Source of the DNA: Betaproteobacteria bacterium
Lineage (GTDB): Bacteria; Pseudomonadota; Gammaproteobacteria; Burkholderiales; Rhodocyclaceae
Assembly: GCA_009777925.1 (NCBI GenBank)
Contig: WRKX01000009.1
Span: forward strand, 1 to 40,629
Length of the DNA: 40,629 nucleotides
Direction of reading: 5' to 3'
Below the pieces are notes generated by a model. It saw only the letters and a list, made by a program, of their open reading frames with translations, ran no database searches and was not told the DNA's origin. Shown here piece by piece: positions 35,241-40,629 of this stretch; position 1 is the first letter of the stretch; every line of letters starts with the position of its first letter. The translations under genes and the position numbers were made by a program.

Positions 35241-35576
35241 ATGTCCTACACCATCGCATACTACAATGCCTCCGTGCAGGCAACCATCGAAGAATGGCCA
35301 ACAGGCATCAGTGCCAGCTATGTGCGAATCGTGGAGCAGATGGTAGTGTCCGGGCCGAACCTTGGCTTACCATACACGCGCCCCTTTGGCGATGGCCTGT
35401 TTGAGATTCGCGCCAAGGGAGAGGAAGGTATCGGACGCGCGTTCTTCTGCTCCTTGAGCTCCTTGATAGGGCGGCGCATCGTTATCCTACACGGCTTCAT
35501 CAAGAAGACACAGCAAACCCCGCAAAAGGAATTGAAACTCGCCCGCAGGCGTTTGAAGGAGGTACTCAATGACTAG
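35241..35576 (+). CDS. RelE/HigB-type toxin (phage Gp49-like family)
   Basis: This 111-residue protein has the PF05973 pattern: YTRPFGDGLFEIRAKGEEGIGRAFFC, RIVILHGFIKKTQQTP and ELKLARRRLKEV. Relatives are ribosome-dependent mRNA endonucleases. It precedes and overlaps its antitoxin by 8 bp, the reversed order typical of HigBA. A predicted promoter gives it no leader. Confidence 0.88.
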   Translation: MSYTIAYYNASVQATIEEWPTGISASYVRIVEQMVVSGPNLGLPYTRPFGDGLFEIRAKGEEGIGRAFFCSLSSLIGRRIVILHGFIKKTQQTPQKELKLARRRLKEVLND

Positions 35577-35898
35577 AAAAATCGAAACCGAAGAAGGCTA
35601 TCAGCCGGTGACGTTCGACCCAAAATCCCATGCTGCGAAAAAACGCGAGGCCGATCCAGTTTTTCGCGCCGCCTACGATGCGCTCGAAGACGAATTCGCG
35701 GCGCTGGCCGCGCTGCTTGCCGCGCGCAAGGATGCCGGTCTGACCCAAGCCGATGTGGCCGCCCGTATGGGTGTTTCGCAGCCTGTGCTTGCTCGCATCG
35801 AATCAAGTCTGGGCAGCCGCAAGCATTCGCCCTCTCTCGAAACCCTTAGGCGCTACGCTGGAGCCTGCGGGAAAAAACTTGTCATTCAAATGGTATAG
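35569..35898 (+). CDS. HigA-type antitoxin with XRE helix-turn-helix
   Basis: This 109-residue protein has an XRE helix-turn-helix (about 55-102): LTQADVAARMGVSQPVLARIESS, then SLETLRRYAGACGKKLVIQ. The N-terminal half is probably the toxin-binding arm. It should neutralise the toxin encoded just before and repress the module. Confidence 0.88.
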   Translation: MTRKIETEEGYQPVTFDPKSHAAKKREADPVFRAAYDALEDEFAALAALLAARKDAGLTQADVAARMGVSQPVLARIESSLGSRKHSPSLETLRRYAGACGKKLVIQMV

Positions 35899-36016
35899 CC
35901 CCGGCAGGCAGGCATTGCGCGTCCGATTGATCTTGCGCCTGATTTTGCGCTCAAGCAGATAGCCTAAGCTTAGGCGGGTTTGCAGCTTGCCTTGCACATT
36001 ACAACAGCCGCCCCAT

Positions 36017-36113
36017 ACTATTCACCCGGCAATTAAGGGTTGCATCATATTTGCCATTTCGGCCCATATGGGGCGTGCCTCGAAAAGTCAAACCTTAATT
36101 GCCGGTTCAATAT
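36017..36113 (-). repeat. 97-bp MITE-like element, copy 2
   Basis: The reverse complement nearly matches 12459-12555 over the full 97 bp. The end of the element supplies the TGA stop of the adjacent ClsB-like gene (TATTGAACCGG read on the minus strand). Confidence 0.75.
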
Positions 36114-37324
36114 TCGTTCCGGTTATTTTGTCCCTCAGCTACCGATTCACGTGTAAATGGTTCCTGCCCGGACTGCCGCATGCGATGCCAGTGTCCGTAT
36201 CCCGCCATATCGGCAACAAACCGGACGATTCCATAGCAAAGCCAGCATAGAATCCGTGTAAACCAGGATTGATTGCCCGGCTTCAATTCCACCGCGCCCT
36301 CCTCTATCTCGCGCATAAGGCTTGCGGACAGTTGCGCCGCAAAATCCGTATCCAGAATGGCAAGATTGCTTTCCTTGGCAAGAAAAAGACTGAAAGGATC
36401 AATATTGGAGGAACCGACCGTCGCCCACGACTGATCCACCACCGCGACTTTCGCGTGCAAAAAACCTTTCCGGTAGGCAAAGATACGCACCCCGGAGCGC
36501 ATAAAATCGTCATATAACGCTCTGGACGCATAATGAAACAGCCAGTGGTCGCTCCTGCCCTGCACCAGCACGGTCACGCAAACGCCGCGTCTGGCAGCCG
36601 CAGTCAAAGCGCGGCGAAAGCGCCATCCTGGGAAAAAGTAGGCAATCGCCATCAACACCGTTTTACGCGCGTCGCCGATTGCTTCAAGATAGGATTTAGC
36701 GATGCTGTTGCGACGATAGAAACTGACATGCGGCAGAAAGGCCACCCGATGCTGGCCTGCCTCCTTTGTGGAGGACAGCGGAATTTCAGGGTAGCGAAAA
36801 TGCGGCTTGAAACTCGCTCGCGCAACGCCGCTCCATGTCCGGCGCAAGGTTTCAAGAATCGGACGCAGAACCGGCCCTTCTACCCGCACCGCGTAATCGG
36901 CATATTGGCCAATGTCGGACTCGGCGTCATCCATGATATTGATTCCGCCGATGAAGGCGACTTTCCCGTCAATGGCCGCGAGCTTGCGATGCAGGCGGCG
37001 CAGACGATAGCGGCTGACCTGGAAGAAAGCGACTTCTTCGCGGTAGATCAGATAGTGCGCTCCGGCGGCGGCAAGCGTCCTGCCAAAGCTATGCGAAAAG
37101 TGGCGCGCCCCAAAACCATCCACTATGACCCGCACGATGACCCCGCGCTTCGCTGCCCGCGCGAGCGCCTCTATAACCGTCTGACCGATACGATCATCTG
37201 CAAAGATATAGGTTTCCAACTGGATGTCGCGCCTCGCCCCATTTAAGGCGCTAATGAGCGCCGGAAAAAATTCCGCGCCCGAATGCAGCAAAGTCACCCG
37301 ATTGCCAGCGATGAACTCTGCCAT
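36107..37324 (-). CDS. Phospholipase D-family cardiolipin synthase, ClsB-like
   Basis: This 405-residue protein has two HKD motifs: HRKLAAIDGKVAFIGGIN (about 110-127) and HAKVAVVDQSWATVGSSN (about 300-317). Thus the paired phospholipase D active site is complete. Length and the lack of N-terminal helices match ClsB (YbhO) of E. coli, which makes cardiolipin. A hydrophobic segment (ILCWLCYGIVRFVADMAGY) is near the end. The ATG at 37324 lies 13 bp after the nadA stop. The stop codon falls in a MITE-like repeat, so the original C-terminus may have been different. Confidence 0.88.
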   Translation of the reverse strand: MAEFIAGNRVTLLHSGAEFFPALISALNGARRDIQLETYIFADDRIGQTVIEALARAAKRGVIVRVIVDGFGARHFSHSFGRTLAAAGAHYLIYREEVAFFQVSRYRLRRLHRKLAAIDGKVAFIGGINIMDDAESDIGQYADYAVRVEGPVLRPILETLRRTWSGVARASFKPHFRYPEIPLSSTKEAGQHRVAFLPHVSFYRRNSIAKSYLEAIGDARKTVLMAIAYFFPGWRFRRALTAAARRGVCVTVLVQGRSDHWLFHYASRALYDDFMRSGVRIFAYRKGFLHAKVAVVDQSWATVGSSNIDPFSLFLAKESNLAILDTDFAAQLSASLMREIEEGAVELKPGNQSWFTRILCWLCYGIVRFVADMAGYGHWHRMRQSGQEPFTRESVAEGQNNRNEY

Positions 37325-37337
37325 TTCTCTTGTCGCT

Positions 37338-38429
37338 TCAGGAAATTTGCAACATCCGTTCCAGCGACTGCTTCGCTTCCCCGGCCTCGCGCTCTGGAAC
37401 GACAATCTGGTTGACCACTTCCCCCGCAACGAGATTTTCCAGTGTCCAGGCCAGATGTTGCGGATCAATCCGCTGCATGGTGGAGCACATACAAACGATG
37501 TCGGACATGAATTCCACGATTTTGCCCTCCGGTGCAAGCTCTTTTGCCAGGCGCTCGACCAGATTGAGTTCCGTGCCTACCTGCCAATGTCCGGGCGTTT
37601 TCGCTTCCTTGATGGTTTTGACGATATATTCGGTAGAGCCGACTTCATCGGCGGCGGAACAAACCTCAAAATTGCACTCAGGATGGACAATGACCCGCCC
37701 TTCCGGGCAGCGAGCGCGAAAAGCGTCAATATGACGCTTCTGGAACATCTGATGCACCGCGCAATGCCCTTTCCAGAGCAGAATTTTCGCCTGCCGGATC
37801 GCCGCTTCGCTAAGCCCGCCCAAGGGTAGATCAGGATCCCAAACCTGCATTTCGGCAAGCGGAATGCCCATGTTGTAGCCCGTCCAGCGTCCCAAATGCT
37901 GATCGGGGAAAAAAAGCACTTTCGGGCGCTTCGCAAATGCCCAGCGCGTAATAGCAGCGGCATTGCTGGAGGTGCAGACGATGCCGCCATGCCGTCCGCA
38001 AAATGCCTTCAGGTCGGCGGCGGAGTTGATGTAAGTGATCGGCGTAAAAGTCTCTTCCACCGGGCAAACGCTCGCCAATTCGCGCCAGGAACGCTCGACT
38101 TTGGCAAGGTTGGCCATATCCGCCATGGAACAGCCCGCCGCAAGATCGGGCAAAATCACCTGTTGTTCCGGGCGGGAAAGAATATCCGCCACTTCCGCCA
38201 TGAAGTGCACCCCGCAAAAAACAATGCGCCTTGCATCCGTTGCCGCAGCCAGTCTGGCAAGTTTCAGGGAATCGCCGGTCAAATCAGCGTGCTGATAAAT
38301 ATCGTTGCGCTGATAGTGATGGCAAAGCAATGTCGCCTCCCTGCCCAGTTTTTGCCGGGCAACGCGGATGCGCTCCTGGCATTCGGCATCGGACAAGGAG
38401 TTGTATGCCGCAAAAGAAAAATTGCTCAT
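37338..38429 (-). CDS. nadA: Quinolinate synthase
   Basis: This 363-residue [4Fe-4S] enzyme makes quinolinate from iminoaspartate and dihydroxyacetone phosphate in NAD synthesis. It has CHHYQRNDIYQHADLTGDSLKLAR, FCGVHFMAEVA, ITYINSAADLKAFCG, VIVHPECNFEVCSAADEVGSTEYI and MCSTMQRIDPQ, containing the three cluster Cys candidates. The ATG at 38429 was preferred to the GTG at 38450. Confidence 0.96.
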   Translation of the reverse strand: MSNFSFAAYNSLSDAECQERIRVARQKLGREATLLCHHYQRNDIYQHADLTGDSLKLARLAAATDARRIVFCGVHFMAEVADILSRPEQQVILPDLAAGCSMADMANLAKVERSWRELASVCPVEETFTPITYINSAADLKAFCGRHGGIVCTSSNAAAITRWAFAKRPKVLFFPDQHLGRWTGYNMGIPLAEMQVWDPDLPLGGLSEAAIRQAKILLWKGHCAVHQMFQKRHIDAFRARCPEGRVIVHPECNFEVCSAADEVGSTEYIVKTIKEAKTPGHWQVGTELNLVERLAKELAPEGKIVEFMSDIVCMCSTMQRIDPQHLAWTLENLVAGEVVNQIVVPEREAGEAKQSLERMLQIS

Positions 38430-38443
38430 AACGCCCTGGCCGC

Positions 38444-38926
38444 TCACCACCCGAACATGACGTTAGCGCCGCCGGAAGCATTCACCCATGGCAAACCGGC
38501 CAGCCGCCAGCCGCCCACTTTGCCGCGTTGCAGATTTGCGTCCAGGTCTCCTTCAAAACCCTCCAGCACGTTGTAGCAAGCGGTAAATCCCTGTGCCGTT
38601 GCTGCTATCGCTGCCAGATCAGAGCGATGTCCGCTGCGGCAGATAAAAAGAATCAGCGATTCATTATCCACCTCGGCAAACAACTGCCGCATGAAATATG
38701 GGTTTTCCATTTTGCTCGGATAGTGCAGCCATTCGATTTCCACCGCGCCTGGAATGCGTCCGACGAAATCCAGCTCGGCGCGGGTACGAACATCCACCAG
38801 CTTTGCGCCCGGCGCGTTCTGCCAGACATGACAGGCTTCCGCAGGCGTCAACGCCCCGGCATAGGGGAGATTCGCGCTTTTCGTGCGCTCATGCGCCAGG
38901 CGCAGCAATTCATTCAATGTTCCCAT
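38444..38926 (-). CDS. Rhodanese-like sulfurtransferase
   Basis: This 160-residue single-domain rhodanese has KLVDVRTRAELDFVGRIPGAVEIEW and the active-site loop ICRSGHRS (Cys about 97). These accept sulfane sulfur. It ends 14 bp before nadA; a role in cluster sulfur supply for NadA is possible but inferred. The start at 38926 has AGGTGG upstream. Confidence 0.88.
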   Translation of the reverse strand: MGTLNELLRLAHERTKSANLPYAGALTPAEACHVWQNAPGAKLVDVRTRAELDFVGRIPGAVEIEWLHYPSKMENPYFMRQLFAEVDNESLILFICRSGHRSDLAAIAATAQGFTACYNVLEGFEGDLDANLQRGKVGGWRLAGLPWVNASGGANVMFGW

Positions 38927-38938
38927 GTCGTAAACCAC

Positions 38939-39134
38939 CTATGAAAAAACTCAGGCAAGTATAACGCAGTCGTATGGGTAGCTCACGCCGCAATTGTTAT
39001 GTGTCAACCGGATAAATACAGAGTATGATTCATCGAATTCGCGCAGTTATTTTTACCGGAGCGCTTCACGCTGACAGGATTACAGGCAGGGCAAAATCCA
39101 GTTTTTCTGCAACACGAACAGATACGGAGAAACC
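38939..39134. other. Spacer with a possible 37-codon upstream ORF
   Basis: A 37-codon ORF at 39025-39138 (starting MIHRIRAVIFTGALH) ends in an ATGA overlap with the next gene. Its ribosome site is poor and the peptide matches nothing I know. It could be a leader ORF; support is weak. Confidence 0.3.
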
Positions 39135-40013
39135 ATGAACTTGTTTGGCCAACTGACACAGTTAATCGGCATGGGAGAGAAAGATTCTTCCCCAAAGAAT
39201 GAGGAACAGGAACTTCTGCTTGCCCGTACCATTGAAATGACCGACCGGCGAATCGCCAAGGTGGAATCATTCCGGGAAACCCTGTGGCCTGCCATCCAGT
39301 TCGCGCGTATCTATTTTTCCGAAGTCCTGGAAAGCATTCCCGGTCCATTTTTGCTGGACAATAAAAAATTCCCCTTCGAGGAGCTTTTTCCGAACCAGGA
39401 AGACCTGACTGCCTGTCTGGGGCGTTCCATTGCCACAAAGAATGAATTGCCGCGCCACATTCTGAAGAAACGTAAACGGGTCTTCGCCCTGCTTGGCATG
39501 CGCCCGCGCACCAGACAGGACGAGAAAATTCAACTGGTGGATCATACGCTCAGGAGCTTGCGCCGGTCGGCTGCCTCGGTGCGTCGCGCTATGCTGAGCG
39601 CTGCCTTTGAAAGCCTTTTACAAGGTTTTGCCAACCGCTATCTGCATCATGAAAAAAAGCTGGAGCAGTTGCGCTCGCAGCAGGAAATGCTTAGAAAATC
39701 CAGTAACACCTCAACCAGCCCGCCTGTAGACATGGGCGTTCCTGAACCTGATTTTCCCAAACTCATGCACGACCCCAAAGAAGTGCTTGCCCATCTTGTC
39801 GAGGAGTTGCACAATCCTGCCAGGCGCTTGCAATTGGAATACGACGACGGCTATCCCTTAGGCGCACAAGAGCATGGAAAAGATTACCTTCTACCGCAAC
39901 TGAAGACTCAGGATCGGCGTCATTGGTTCATTTGTATCGTTGAGTTTCCGGTCGCCATGGCGCAAGAGGCGCTTGACAAGGAAACGTACAACCACCGTTT
40001 TATTTTGATATAG
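39135..40013 (+). CDS. Conserved-looking protein of unknown function
   Basis: This 292-residue soluble, charged protein has a helical centre (LRSLRRSAASVRRAMLSAAFESLLQGFANRYLHHEKKLEQL) likely to form a coiled coil, followed by a linker rich in Ser/Thr/Pro (about 193-205). A C-terminal domain includes DYLLPQLKTQDRRHWFICIVEF. No signal peptide or known motif is seen. The ribosome site is CGGAGA. It stands alone, divergent from the rhodanese-nadA-cls group. Confidence 0.7.
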   Translation: MNLFGQLTQLIGMGEKDSSPKNEEQELLLARTIEMTDRRIAKVESFRETLWPAIQFARIYFSEVLESIPGPFLLDNKKFPFEELFPNQEDLTACLGRSIATKNELPRHILKKRKRVFALLGMRPRTRQDEKIQLVDHTLRSLRRSAASVRRAMLSAAFESLLQGFANRYLHHEKKLEQLRSQQEMLRKSSNTSTSPPVDMGVPEPDFPKLMHDPKEVLAHLVEELHNPARRLQLEYDDGYPLGAQEHGKDYLLPQLKTQDRRHWFICIVEFPVAMAQEALDKETYNHRFILI

Positions 40014-40317
40014 GGGTCGTGACCCTACGGAGGGATGTTTGTTATTTGTATGGGGCAGACTTCCGCGCCTATCCAGATCTGTTTCTATTGTCCGTCAGCA
40101 GACTGAGTTGGAGTTTGCTGGCGCTTACTCCAATCTACATGCCTTTGCGTCATGTAGGGGCGCGATTTATCGCGCCCCTACATGAAATAACTTGCGCCAG
40201 ATCATGTAAGCCAGCGTAATTGTATGGACTCGCCCAAGCCGAGGCGTCTAATAAGCGCCACGGTGGCATCATGATGATTTTGCCGACGACAGCGAGGACG
40301 AACCCAGCAAGAAATTA
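40014..40317. repeat. Spacer with a perfect 34-bp palindrome
   Basis: No gene is seen. CATGTAGGGGCGCGAT-TT-ATCGCGCCCCTACATG (40151-40184) has two perfect 16-bp arms. Its core is the same GGGGCGCGATTTATCGCGCCC found at about 8360, 12768, 15144 and 15219. This REP-like palindrome is common in several bacterial groups. Confidence 0.75.
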
Positions 40318-40629
40318 GAACGTGTCGTCAATAGGTTGTATAATATCTTGATTTTGTGCAAATAGGAGAAATTTATGCAACCGGCGCACAGACGGCACGA
40401 CATTTCCGATACAGTCTGGCAGATTTTGGAGCCTCATCTGCTCGGTCGTAAAGGAACCTGGGGAGGAATGCCCGCGACAATCGCAAATTTATCAATGCTG
40501 TTTTCTGGATTCTGCGCACAGGCGCGCCGTGACGGGATTTACCGCCGGATTACGGCGATTGGAATAACACGCATCGCCGTTTTTCCCGGTGGCGAGACAA
40601 GAGAATCTGGGAAAAGCTGCTGGAAACAT
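40318..40629 (+). mobile_element. IS5-type insertion sequence, left part
   Basis: The likely left end GAACGTGTCGTCAAT (40318-40332) resembles terminal repeats of IS427-group IS5 elements. A transposase reading frame follows at 40375. The right side lies beyond the window. Confidence 0.55.
40375..40629 (+). pseudogene. Decayed IS5-family transposase, N-terminal part
   Basis: The frame starts MQPAHRRHDISDTVWQILEPHLLGRKGTWGG with AGGAGA upstream, matching the DUF4096-type N-terminus of IS5-family DDE transposases. One base is then missing near 40469. In the next frame the protein continues RDNRKFINAVFWILRTGAP, but the expected Trp codon is TGA (40530-40532). After it the match resumes (RDLPPDYGDWNNTHRRF). 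Frameshift plus stop make it inactive. Confidence 0.85.

Noticed and set aside
37325-37537. N-terminal extension of the ClsB-like protein
   Set aside because: It overlaps the nadA end in another frame and is unlike the family; the ATG at 37324 fits.
40019-40219. 66-aa ORF after the unknown gene
   Set aside because: It runs through the 34-bp palindrome and has no ribosome site or family.

Overview
The window reads as a mid-GC proteobacterial chromosome, most likely betaproteobacterial. The 44-residue ribosomal protein L34, the YidC N-terminus, the hisB-hisH-hisA order and the long-form NadA all resemble betaproteobacterial versions; this placement is from memory of the families, not from a search. 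Genes are dense and often overlap. The spaces between them carry several families of short palindromic and inverted-repeat elements. Sigma-32, sigma-28 and PhoB-type promoters are visible, so the cell probably has heat-shock, flagellar and phosphate-starvation regulons.

Region 1 (about 240-5145) is a tight six-gene zinc operon on the plus strand. It encodes a His-rich periplasmic ZrgA-like protein, a MacB/LolD-type ABC ATPase, an FtsX-type permease, a fusion of a periplasmic DUF3299 domain to a ZIP-like eight-helix domain, a free DUF3299 protein, and a Zur-type Fur repressor. A 23-bp palindrome resembling a Zur box lies just ahead of it. The DUF3299-ZIP fusion, which lacks part of the usual ZIP metal site, is the strongest candidate here for something undescribed.

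Region 2 (5170-9775) holds a zeta-type toxin with a small antitoxin, htpG behind a near-consensus sigma-32 promoter, and a lipoprotein gene. A second diverged copy of the last 84 bp of htpG lies 1.5 kb downstream, right beside a terminator hairpin. The lipoprotein segment therefore looks inserted behind htpG.

Region 3 (9818-22953) is mostly minus strand: yidC, yidD, rnpA and rpmH, but without dnaA beside rpmH; pstS-pstC behind a Pho box, but without pstA/pstB; a secreted ATP-grasp/phosphohistidine protein; pyrG; hisA, hisH and hisB, but without hisF; and a lipoprotein. Repeats sit at several of these junctions.

Region 4 (23074-32910) has rhlE and two tandem Sel1-repeat genes on the plus strand. 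The second Sel1 gene follows a decayed copy of the rhlE 3' end. The minus strand then carries mutM, a DUF2461 gene, a dynamin-like GTPase, scpA, scpB and rluB.

Region 5 (32988-40629) has a putative Na+/H+ antiporter, a sigma-28-driven YjfB-like gene, and an AhpD-like gene flanked by two facing 95-bp elements. Next come a HigBA-type toxin-antitoxin pair, a ClsB-like phospholipase D enzyme, nadA, a rhodanese, an unknown gene, and a decayed IS5-type transposase running off the end. No tRNA, rRNA or CRISPR array was seen.
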